Assembly: GCA_000431015.1 (NCBI GenBank)
Contig: HF985988.1
Location: 1 to 7,524 of the forward strand
DNA: 7,524 bases
Origin: Alistipes sp. CAG:514
Lineage (GTDB): Bacteria > Bacteroidota > Bacteroidia > Bacteroidales > UBA932
Direction of reading: 5' to 3'
Shown one piece after another: positions 1-7,255 of the stretch. Position 1 is the first letter of the stretch, and each line of letters opens with the position of its first letter. Both the position numbers and the translations under genes were made by a program. Under the pieces are notes generated by a model. It saw only the letters and a program-made list of their open reading frames with translations. It did not search any database and had not been told where the DNA came from.

Positions 1-1110
1 CATATCATTTATATGGCAAAACAAAACGTGACTATATCCAAGCAAGACTGGGATGCTCACGAAATTTCATGGGATTTCCAGTGCAACGAATTGCTGTCTA
101 TTGACTCCGACGCCTACATAGATAATATCAATTACGAAATTGAGAAGCATTTCGAGGAGACGAGCGAGCATATTTGCATCGACCCTGCTGCACCACAATT
201 TGACAGTCTTAAATGGCGCATGGAGCAATACAAGACGAAATGGGAGCGCAATTTCATGCAACTTCACAAGAATGAAGAGGAGCTGAACCGCCAGTTCATA
301 GACATCTATGGGTTGCAAGACGAGTTGACTCCCGGTGTTCCATTGAATGAAATCACAATCCTCCAGCAAGGCGAGATTTCCATAGAGAATAATGCTATTG
401 TATGGAACGACGACGTCATTATCAAGCAACTGATAAGTTATGCTATCGGATGCTGGATGGGCCGCTACCGTCTGGATAAGCCGGGCCTAAATATCGCATA
501 CTATCCAGAGGACAAGGAAATCTGTTCATATAAATATTATGGCAAATCGTTCACTATCGATGATGATGGCATAATCCCTCTCATGGGTGGTCAGAATCCT
601 TTCGAAGACGACAATGCCATTCAGAAGATGGTGAACTTTGTTCACATCGTTTTCGGTGATGAGCGTCTTACTGAGAATCTTAATTTTATCGAACATAGCC
701 TCGGGAAGAGCATCGAGGATTATCTGACAAAGGACTTTTGGAAAGATCACAAGAAGATGTATCAGAACCGACCTATCTACTGGTTGTTCAGTTCTAAGAA
801 GGGTGCGTTCCAAGTACTCGTATATATGCATCGAATGAATCCTTATACGGCTGAGAAGGTTCGTACCAAGTATCTTCTTCCATATATCGAGTATCTGCAG
901 ACTCGCATTCAACAGGATAATGAACGTGGTGCAGATCTCACCACAATTGAGAGGAAAAACCTCACAAAGATGGAAGCGGCTCTTGTCGAATGTCAGGAAT
1001 ATCACGACAGACTCCACTCCATTGCTGACAAGCAGATTAATTTCGATCTTGATGACGGCGTCGTAGTGAACTACGCTAAATTTGGTGACGTATTGGCAAA
1101 GATTAAGTAA
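1..1110 (+). CDS. pglX: BREX type 1 adenine-specific DNA methyltransferase PglX, C-terminal part (5' end outside window)
   Basis: PglX is the N6-adenine methyltransferase and target-recognition subunit of BREX. It marks host DNA at a short non-palindromic site and takes part in phage exclusion. Only the last ~369 codons are here. The frame is open from base 1, so the ATG at 13 is probably an internal methionine; full-length PglX is usually around 1200 residues, and the NPPY methyltransferase core would lie upstream. Counting from that Met, the visible PglX C-terminal signatures are SKQDWDAHEISWDF (9-22), SYAIGCWMGRYRLDKPG (from 142), RPIYWLFSSKKGAFQ (from 253), and an acidic-aromatic tail with DLDDGVVVNYAKFG shortly before the stop. 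A helical, charged stretch sits between the last two. The TAA stop is 1 nt before the pglZ ATG, which supports one operon. The family call is from remembered PglX sequences. A free-standing C-terminal cassette cannot be excluded without upstream sequence. Confidence 0.9.
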   Translation, partial: HIIYMAKQNVTISKQDWDAHEISWDFQCNELLSIDSDAYIDNINYEIEKHFEETSEHICIDPAAPQFDSLKWRMEQYKTKWERNFMQLHKNEEELNRQFIDIYGLQDELTPGVPLNEITILQQGEISIENNAIVWNDDVIIKQLISYAIGCWMGRYRLDKPGLNIAYYPEDKEICSYKYYGKSFTIDDDGIIPLMGGQNPFEDDNAIQKMVNFVHIVFGDERLTENLNFIEHSLGKSIEDYLTKDFWKDHKKMYQNRPIYWLFSSKKGAFQVLVYMHRMNPYTAEKVRTKYLLPYIEYLQTRIQQDNERGADLTTIERKNLTKMEAALVECQEYHDRLHSIADKQINFDLDDGVVVNYAKFGDVLAKIK

Positions 1111-1111
1111 A

Positions 1112-3649
1112 ATGATACAAGATAAGATCTACTCATATTTTGACGGAAATCCGCAGCTGCATGTGCTTTTCATATTTGACAGTATGGGGTACATTGCAGT
1201 TGAACTCGAGGGGCTGGACTGGAGGCCTAACTACCATTTGGAGATATTCCTTGGAGATTGGTTCACAGTCAAATATCGACTTGCACATGATTGGAAAGAC
1301 GAGAAGATTATTCTCGTATTCAAGGAGGTGCCAGACCCGTCCACTGGCGACGCTGACTCTTCGTTCCCGCTTTATGGTGAAATGAAAGCCAACATGGTTT
1401 ATAACGAAGAGGATTATGTCGCCTTTATGCAACTGAAGGGCATTAAATCCAATTTTGCTCCTTTTATTGCTCGTCATGTTGCAGAGATGCAGATGACTAA
1501 ATATGACAGGATTCTTTCAGAGTGCTACTCTCCAGGTGTGTTTTCCGTTGACATATGCAATAGGGCGTTAATTTCCGGTTACATGGGGATGTCAAAACTC
1601 TTGTCCTGGGAGGATATCCTCATCAAACTCGTATGCCTGTGTGGTATAGAATCCGAATCGGGCAAACGTGATACGTTTATCCGCCTGTTGAAAAACAATA
1701 CGGATGCTTTGACAGCCTTGTCCGAAAAGATGGTCTCCATAGCAGGCTATCCTATCAACATTGAGACGGATGCAAGATTGAATAAATTTGCGGAATCGTT
1801 CAAGTATAATGCAATAATTCAAGGAATTCCAGTCGTAGCTGCCGATGACTACAAAGGGTACAGGATAGACGATGCCGTAGTCCTTCAGAGGCTTAACAGC
1901 CTTCGTGAATATGCGACAGGACATTCAATATTGGCTGACCAGTTCATGACCGCTATCAGCAATCTGTCATCTTCAATCAAAGAGGAGAACATAATCAAAT
2001 GGTATGGGCCGGATGCCGAGTATTCTTTTGTCACGGAGGATCTCTGTTATCCCGTCATCAAAAGTCTTGTAGAAGAACGGGCATTCATTGCGCCTGTAGA
2101 GATTAACAAAAGACTACGCTCGTTGTCTTTGCGTCTTCCGGTGGACTCCAAGCTGCAGCCTGTAATCAGTTTTCTGTCAAATGCCTGCTATATGCTTGAG
2201 AAAATTCAAGCGATGGGAACTTACAAATTGAGGACACCTCTTGATTATGTAAACAAATACACAACAGAATTCTATCTGGTTGACACCTACTATCGTTTTT
2301 CCGTGGACGTATTCTCCGACATAGAACCGATTATTCCAATCTATGATTGTATACTCTCGTTCAAGAAACAGCTGGATGACGAATACTCCAAGCAATGCAA
2401 CCTCTTCAATCTGGAATGGATTAATTGTGTCAATGAAAGCGGCGTCTCATTATCAAAAATGGAAGGCGTACTTCATCAACAGAACTTCTACGATGACAAG
2501 TTGAAAGGTGGCAATGTCAAGAGAGTAGTTGTCATCAGCGATGCACTTAGGTATGAAGTCGCAGTAGAAATACTTAACGGACTTGGGAAGGACAGACACG
2601 ATGCTAAGTTGGAATCGGCTCTATCTATTCTTCCTACTGAAACTAAATACAGCAAGGTTACATTGTTGCCGCATAAATCTCTCCAATACAATGAGGGAAC
2701 GTTGATGGTCGATAGTGAAGACCTGAACTCTATTGATAAGCGCAGCGCTCATTTGAAGAAATATGAGCCGAATGCCTTATGTGTGGACTACAATGAACTT
2801 GACAAGCTGTCTTCAACTCAGAAACGAGAACTTTTCAAGAGCCCTTTGGTATATATTTTCCATAATACAATAGATTCCATTTCTCACGACAATCCAGCGA
2901 AGACAACCCGGGCTTGCAAAGAAGCCGTTTCCGAAATCAAAAAACTGGTGCCGTCTCTTCACGCGACATATAATGTAGCGAACGTCTATGTAACAAGCGA
3001 CCATGGTTTCCTTTTTAATGACATCAGGTTCGAAGAAAAGGACAAACATAAAATAGCTGACACATACGATGAGCGTAAGACAAGATATTATATCACCGAT
3101 GATAATTCTCCAGTACTTGGAATTTCAAAGTTTCCTATGGAGTCTGTATCAGCCATGAGCGGTTCAGGCAAGTATGTAGCTGTACCTGATGGGACTAATA
3201 GGCTATATGCAGAAGGCGGCGGATATGAGTTCGCGCATGGAGGCGCTTCACTGCAGGAGATGATTATACCGATTTTATACAGCCACAACCAGAAGGAGGG
3301 CGCGAAGCCTAAAGTTGGCATGACTCTCATTGGTTCCGCTCTCAGCATCATATCAAGTCGGTTAAAATTCAATCTAATTCAGGATCAGGCTGTCTCTGAA
3401 GACTATCGTGAGAGGACAATCGTGTGCGGCATATATGAGGGGAAGGATCTTCTCACAACAGAGAAGGAAATTCTCCTTAACAGCAGTGACGTTAACCCTC
3501 AGAACAGATTATCAACAGTGGAACTTGTTCTCAGCAAATCCCCAGCAGGCGGTTTGCTTGAATTGAGAATATTCGATGTGGAAGATAAACTCAATCCTAT
3601 TGCAAAGGCGACGGTAACGAATAAGACTTTAATCGAACAGGACTTTTAA
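1112..3649 (+). CDS. pglZ: BREX type 1 phosphatase-like protein PglZ
   Basis: PglZ belongs to the alkaline phosphatase superfamily. It is a core BREX protein that works with PglX and is needed for methylation and phage exclusion. The protein is 845 residues, normal for type 1 PglZ. The N-terminal ~450 residues are the mostly helical, weakly conserved part. The PglZ catalytic domain follows, with three expected metal-site motifs: VVVISDALRYE (D477, R480, E482), VTSDHGFLFND (D630, H631) and EFAHGGASLQEMIIP (H709, G710, G711). A C-terminal beta-rich tail of about 110 residues follows. I chose the ATG at 1112. An upstream in-frame TTG at 1082 would only add ten residues by reading back into pglX. 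There is no clear Shine-Dalgarno sequence, so translation is probably coupled to pglX, whose stop lies 1 nt upstream. brxL follows after 4 nt. The frame is intact. Confidence 0.96.
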   Translation: MIQDKIYSYFDGNPQLHVLFIFDSMGYIAVELEGLDWRPNYHLEIFLGDWFTVKYRLAHDWKDEKIILVFKEVPDPSTGDADSSFPLYGEMKANMVYNEEDYVAFMQLKGIKSNFAPFIARHVAEMQMTKYDRILSECYSPGVFSVDICNRALISGYMGMSKLLSWEDILIKLVCLCGIESESGKRDTFIRLLKNNTDALTALSEKMVSIAGYPINIETDARLNKFAESFKYNAIIQGIPVVAADDYKGYRIDDAVVLQRLNSLREYATGHSILADQFMTAISNLSSSIKEENIIKWYGPDAEYSFVTEDLCYPVIKSLVEERAFIAPVEINKRLRSLSLRLPVDSKLQPVISFLSNACYMLEKIQAMGTYKLRTPLDYVNKYTTEFYLVDTYYRFSVDVFSDIEPIIPIYDCILSFKKQLDDEYSKQCNLFNLEWINCVNESGVSLSKMEGVLHQQNFYDDKLKGGNVKRVVVISDALRYEVAVEILNGLGKDRHDAKLESALSILPTETKYSKVTLLPHKSLQYNEGTLMVDSEDLNSIDKRSAHLKKYEPNALCVDYNELDKLSSTQKRELFKSPLVYIFHNTIDSISHDNPAKTTRACKEAVSEIKKLVPSLHATYNVANVYVTSDHGFLFNDIRFEEKDKHKIADTYDERKTRYYITDDNSPVLGISKFPMESVSAMSGSGKYVAVPDGTNRLYAEGGGYEFAHGGASLQEMIIPILYSHNQKEGAKPKVGMTLIGSALSIISSRLKFNLIQDQAVSEDYRERTIVCGIYEGKDLLTTEKEILLNSSDVNPQNRLSTVELVLSKSPAGGLLELRIFDVEDKLNPIAKATVTNKTLIEQDF

Positions 3650-3653
3650 TAAT

Positions 3654-5702
3654 ATGACGCTTCAAGAAAAAATATTGGAAGCCTTCCAGGGGAAGGTCGT
3701 TAGAAAGGATTTGGCATTTCAGGTCAAAGGAAATCTTCCGGTACCGACGTATGTTCTTGAATACTTGCTGGGACAATATTGTGCCAGCGACGACGAGCAG
3801 ATAATCGAAGAAGGGCTTGAGAAGGTAAAGACCGTGATTCGCAACAACTATGTGAATAGGGCGGATGCTGAGATTGTTAAAGGAAAGATCCACGAGGCTG
3901 GAAGGTATCGTGTCATTGATAAGGTTTCTGTTTCATTGAACGAAAAAATGGATTGCTATGTTGCGTCCTTTGCCAACCTCGGATTGTCCGGAATTCCAAT
4001 AGCTACAAATTACGTTACGGCTAACGAGAAATTGTTGTCTGGAAATGGCGTATGGTGTATCGTGACAATCGGATACATACCTGGAGAAGACATTAAGATT
4101 CATTGGGAAATTCAGACGCTGAAGCCTATCCAGATTTCAAACGTGGATATTCAGGAATATATAGCACAGCGGAAGAAGTTTACCACAGATGAATGGATTG
4201 ACTTCCTCGTGCATACGGTAGGTCTCAATCCGGAAAAACTCAATCGGAGGGAGAAATTCATTGTCTTGGCCCGTCTGATGCCTCATATCGAGAACAACTT
4301 CAGTTTCATGGAACTGGGCCCTAAGGGCACGGGCAAGTCTCATGTCTTTCAGGAACTTTCTCCTTATGGAGTTCTTGTCAGCGGCGGAGACGTCACTTCT
4401 GCACGTCTGTTCGTGAAGATGTCCGGGAACAAGGAAATTCTCGGACTCGTAGGTTATTGGGATGTGGTAGCATGGGACGAATACGAGCAGCAGAAAGGAA
4501 AGTCCGTTGATCCGGTACTCATAGACACGATGCAGAACTATCTGGCAAACAAATCCTTCAATCGTGGCGGCAACCCACACGAGGCCAGCGCTTCAATAAG
4601 TTTTGTTGGTAACACGAAGCATACCGTCAGCTATATGCTTGAGCATTCTCATCTGTTCGAGTCAATTCCCACTGCATTTATAAAGGGGGCATTCCTTGAC
4701 CGTATTCATCTGTACAATCCCGGATGGGAGGTGAAGATGTTGAAAAAGGACAGCTTCAGTTCCGACTATGGTCTCATAACTGATTATATCGCCGCGATAC
4801 TTCATGAGCTTCGCAATATTGATTATTCGGGAGACCTTAAGAAGTATGTCAAGTTTGACGGATCACTTTCGGAAAGAGACCATCTTGCAATCCGCAAGAC
4901 TTTTTCAGGTATGATTAAACTGTTGTACCCTGACGGAAATTACACTTGTGATGAGGCGTTGGAGATTATAGACTTTGCCGCTGAATGTCGTAAGCGAGTA
5001 AAAGATCAGCTTTATATCATCGATGAAACATTCAATGCAGAACCGGCAAAATTTGAATATCAGGTATTAAAGACTGGAGACACGAGGCTTGTGAAGACCC
5101 TGGAAGAATTGAACTATCGACCACAGTCTGATGAAATCAGGGTCGAGGAAAGAGCATCCATGCAAATGGAACCTGAAATTCAAGAGAGGCAAAAGCGTCA
5201 AATCGCTAGTGGTTGCTCGCTGGTGTCATCAATCAGAAGCATACGAATGAATCAGACAGGTGTATCTTATGATAGTCTCTTTGGAGAATATCTGCAATCA
5301 GCCAAGACTATCACTCTTGTAGATCCATTTATCCGATATCCCTATCAGATCAGCAACTTCCTGGAGTTTATTCAATGCGCAAGAAAGAATTGTCTAACAC
5401 CAGAAGAACTTGTTATCCATTTGTCAACGCAGAATGATGATGACATAATCCCAGAGATGATAGATATTTTTGATGACATTAAGGATGATTTGTCAGAACA
5501 CGGCATTGAATTTACCTATGATTTCAATGCCGACCACGACAGGTACATTGACCTTGATAATGGATGGAGAATCAGTCTCGGACGAGGTCTTGATATTTAT
5601 GAGAAATACGGAAGATTTAGTCTGGATTCCATAAATCAGGATGAACGCCGTTGTAAGGAATTCAATGTCACCTACAACCGTAGAGAAGATCTCAGCGATT
5701 GA
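3654..5702 (+). CDS. brxL: BREX AAA+ protein BrxL with a C-terminal MITD1-like (MIT_C, phospholipase-D-like) domain
   Basis: BrxL is the ATP-dependent, DNA-binding AAA+ ring protein of type 1 BREX, needed for phage restriction. The 682-residue product opens with the typical BrxL N-terminal domain (FQGKVVRKDLAFQVKG, then VPTYVLEYLLGQYCAS). The AAA+ core has Walker A GPKGTGKS (222-229, K228), Walker B DVVAWDE (270-276, D275, E276), a sensor-1-like GNT (N320) and FLDRIHLYNPGWE with R350. After about residue 430 comes a charged linker. The classical Lon-like C-terminal domain, including a GDMS-type catalytic motif, is absent. Residues ~528-680 instead match the MITD1 C-terminal domain: SYDSLFGEYL (538-547), DPFIR (557-561), HDR (628-630), NGWRISLGRGLD (636-647) and a late RRCKEFNVT (C667). 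In MITD1 this domain has a PLD fold without the catalytic HKD motif and binds acidic phospholipid. Membrane binding here is only an inference. The start ATG is 4 nt after pglZ. Confidence 0.93.
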   Translation: MTLQEKILEAFQGKVVRKDLAFQVKGNLPVPTYVLEYLLGQYCASDDEQIIEEGLEKVKTVIRNNYVNRADAEIVKGKIHEAGRYRVIDKVSVSLNEKMDCYVASFANLGLSGIPIATNYVTANEKLLSGNGVWCIVTIGYIPGEDIKIHWEIQTLKPIQISNVDIQEYIAQRKKFTTDEWIDFLVHTVGLNPEKLNRREKFIVLARLMPHIENNFSFMELGPKGTGKSHVFQELSPYGVLVSGGDVTSARLFVKMSGNKEILGLVGYWDVVAWDEYEQQKGKSVDPVLIDTMQNYLANKSFNRGGNPHEASASISFVGNTKHTVSYMLEHSHLFESIPTAFIKGAFLDRIHLYNPGWEVKMLKKDSFSSDYGLITDYIAAILHELRNIDYSGDLKKYVKFDGSLSERDHLAIRKTFSGMIKLLYPDGNYTCDEALEIIDFAAECRKRVKDQLYIIDETFNAEPAKFEYQVLKTGDTRLVKTLEELNYRPQSDEIRVEERASMQMEPEIQERQKRQIASGCSLVSSIRSIRMNQTGVSYDSLFGEYLQSAKTITLVDPFIRYPYQISNFLEFIQCARKNCLTPEELVIHLSTQNDDDIIPEMIDIFDDIKDDLSEHGIEFTYDFNADHDRYIDLDNGWRISLGRGLDIYEKYGRFSLDSINQDERRCKEFNVTYNRREDLSD

Positions 5703-5732
5703 CGGATTAGTTGGAAATAAATATCTAAAATA

Positions 5733-6863
5733 TTGAATAGAGTGCAAGGCAGATACAAAGTAGTGACACTATGTGGCAGCACGCGCTTCAAGGACGACTT
5801 CTATCGCGTGCAGAAGGAACTCACCCTTGAAGGGAATATCGTCATTTCCGTCGGTCTCTTCGGGCACAGCGGAGATGACGAGGTGTGGACTGCAGGAACC
5901 AAGGAGATGCTGGATGATATGCACTTTTCCAAGATTGACATGGCGGACGAGATATACGTTGTCAATCCGGGCGGGTATGTAGGAGAAAGCACAGCGAGAG
6001 AGATTGGCTATGCATTGAGCTGCGGAAAATCTGTGCGCTCTCTTTGCCCTCTGCCTCTGGAGAAGTATACTGCAAAGGAAATCGATTCGCAAGGACTCCG
6101 GCTGAGGACTGATGCGGAAACAATGAGAAATCATCAGGCGGATATTTCTAAAAGAGTATGGGATAGGGCAAAAGAAAGGCACCTTATGACTGGGCAGAAT
6201 TCGGATAATGTGTGGCCTATTACCGATGGAGTTGCTGATATTGCATCCTATCTTGCAACAACGCCAAAAGTGATGATTGTCTTGAAAGAGCCTTATGACG
6301 ATACGACCAAAGACAATCAGGGACGTATAATCCCTTATGGTGGAGGATGGGATTTCCCACAATTACTGAGGGCGCAATCCGCGGCTCACGTATGGCCGAA
6401 TAGAACCTGGCAACGAGTAATCTATGCAATTTATGGATTTCGCAATGGCAAGCATTATAACGAAATGGATTACATTAGAAATGACCCGGAGATGGGAGAT
6501 GTTCTGTTGGATACATGCTGGATTAACCTGAGCAAGATGCCCGGATTGACGAGTTCATCAGATAACAAGTGGAAGAATGCTTTTGATGACAATTGGAATG
6601 ATATATTTGTTGAACAAGTCAAGCTATACAATCCCGATGTCATTATCTTCGGAGGGACTTTCGACCTTGCGGGGTCTTACGTAATGGACAATCAGATTAA
6701 TGGCGAAATCGTGTGGTCGGGTGATAGACAATTGAGTTTGACAAAGTATCGCCATAAGGACAGATTGATCCTTGCGGCAGCTCATCCTGGCATCAGACAT
6801 AACGTCGACTTTTGGGTAAACTCCATAATAGACGCTCTTAATGATTTTTCAAAAAGCGTCTAG
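5733..6863 (+). CDS. Nucleoside 2-deoxyribosyltransferase-like / uracil-DNA-glycosylase-like fusion protein
   Basis: This is a 376-residue two-domain protein with no established name. Residues ~8-105 form a Rossmann-like domain of the nucleoside 2-deoxyribosyltransferase type. It has VVTLCGSTRF (10-19), ISVGLFGH, the helix DDMHFSKIDMADEIYVVN, and GGYVGESTAREIGYAL (80-94), where E85 or E90 could be the acidic active-site residue. A linker (~106-176) follows. Residues ~178-376 read like the uracil-DNA glycosylase superfamily: strand 1 ending in LKEPYD (184-189), a glycine-rich GGGWDF (203-208), INLSKMPG (264-271), VIIFGG (303-308) and AAHPGIRH (349-356), the last in the place of the HPS motif. 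Both folds are associated with N-glycosidic-bond chemistry, but activity is not shown. The gene starts 30 nt after brxL, so it is likely in the same transcript. No in-frame ATG exists between the upstream stop at 5718 and the first motif; TTG 5733 or GTG 5742 must serve. No catalytic assignment is firm. Confidence 0.8.
   Translation: MNRVQGRYKVVTLCGSTRFKDDFYRVQKELTLEGNIVISVGLFGHSGDDEVWTAGTKEMLDDMHFSKIDMADEIYVVNPGGYVGESTAREIGYALSCGKSVRSLCPLPLEKYTAKEIDSQGLRLRTDAETMRNHQADISKRVWDRAKERHLMTGQNSDNVWPITDGVADIASYLATTPKVMIVLKEPYDDTTKDNQGRIIPYGGGWDFPQLLRAQSAAHVWPNRTWQRVIYAIYGFRNGKHYNEMDYIRNDPEMGDVLLDTCWINLSKMPGLTSSSDNKWKNAFDDNWNDIFVEQVKLYNPDVIIFGGTFDLAGSYVMDNQINGEIVWSGDRQLSLTKYRHKDRLILAAAHPGIRHNVDFWVNSIIDALNDFSKSV
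6829..6862 (+). repeat. Perfect 8-bp inverted repeat overlapping a stop codon; possible weak terminator
   Basis: TAGACGCT (6829-6836) is the exact reverse complement of AGCGTCTA (6855-6862). The intervening 18 nt can add a few A-T pairs next to the stem (6838-6839 with 6852-6853) across one mismatch. The right arm contains the end of the last sense codons and two bases of the TAG stop of the fusion gene. No run of T follows, so it is not a standard intrinsic terminator. It could be a 3'-end stabilising hairpin or chance. Confidence 0.4.
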
Positions 6864-6866
6864 TAA

Positions 6867-6922
6867 TTTACGATGTTCTTTGGATCAAATGAAACCTACA
6901 ACCGCATGCAGATCATCGTAAA
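6867..6922 (+). repeat. Perfect 9-bp inverted repeat in the spacer before the zinc-ribbon gene
   Basis: TTTACGATG (6867-6875) and CATCGTAAA (6914-6922) are exact reverse complements separated by 38 nt, and GCATGC (6904-6909) in the loop is itself palindromic. The pair fills most of the 89-nt spacer between the fusion gene and the zinc-ribbon gene. It could be an RNA hairpin, an operator-like site or chance. The left arm overlaps the ATG (6873) of a 22-codon frame that I do not call as a gene. Confidence 0.4.
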
Positions 6923-6952
6923 ACTTAAGCAGGCTGGATAAGAAATAATGAT

Positions 6953-7255
6953 ATGGCACTTTATTCTAGAATAGCAAACGTGCTTCGCAAGCCGGACAAA
7001 TGCCCTGTCTGCAGAGAGCCTGTTTGGGATATTGTCTATGGGACTGGCGATATAACTGAGGTGGAGTTCCTCTATCAGTATCGTAAGAACTCAAGCATGG
7101 GAGGAGAAAGGATACCGCGCAGGCCGCCCATGTGGGAATGCTCCTGCGGATGCCTGCGGTTCCGGAAGGTCAATGCTGACGGGATAGATGCAAAGGTGAA
7201 GATCAAGATGCTGAAGGATATGCGTCCTGCTTCGTTGACTAAGATCTGCTGGTAA
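6953..7255 (+). CDS. Small zinc-ribbon protein, function unknown
   Basis: The product is 100 residues. A first knuckle, CPVC (C17, C20), is followed by PVWDIVYGTGD, and a second knuckle, WECSCGC (C63, C65, C67), by LRFRKV. Two CxxC/CxC half-sites about 43 residues apart are what a four-cysteine zinc ribbon needs; the third cysteine of the second cluster is extra. The sequence CPxCxxxVxDIVYG resembles the start of small bacterial zinc-ribbon proteins of unknown function, but here the insert between knuckles is basic (YRKNSSMGGERIPRRP). The basic charge and zinc ribbon would suit nucleic-acid or protein binding; that is inference. The start ATG at 6953 has an AT-rich leader (aagaaataatgat) without a Shine-Dalgarno sequence, as with the other genes here. 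The gene follows the glycosylase fusion by 89 nt on the same strand and may be an accessory gene of the same defence cluster, or unrelated. Confidence 0.72.
   Translation: MALYSRIANVLRKPDKCPVCREPVWDIVYGTGDITEVEFLYQYRKNSSMGGERIPRRPPMWECSCGCLRFRKVNADGIDAKVKIKMLKDMRPASLTKICW

Noticed and set aside
1082..1111. TTG start at 1082 extending PglZ by ten residues
   Set aside because: It would read through the end of pglX. The ATG at 1112 lies 1 nt after the pglX stop and fits the usual PglZ N-terminus.
5769..6362. 197-codon open frame on the minus strand
   Set aside because: It lies opposite the well-supported deoxyribosyltransferase-UDG fusion and its product has no recognisable motif; it is a shadow of the sense gene.
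6873..6941. 22-codon frame starting MFFGSNETYN
   Set aside because: Too short to support, no recognised peptide, no ribosome binding site, and its start lies inside an inverted repeat.
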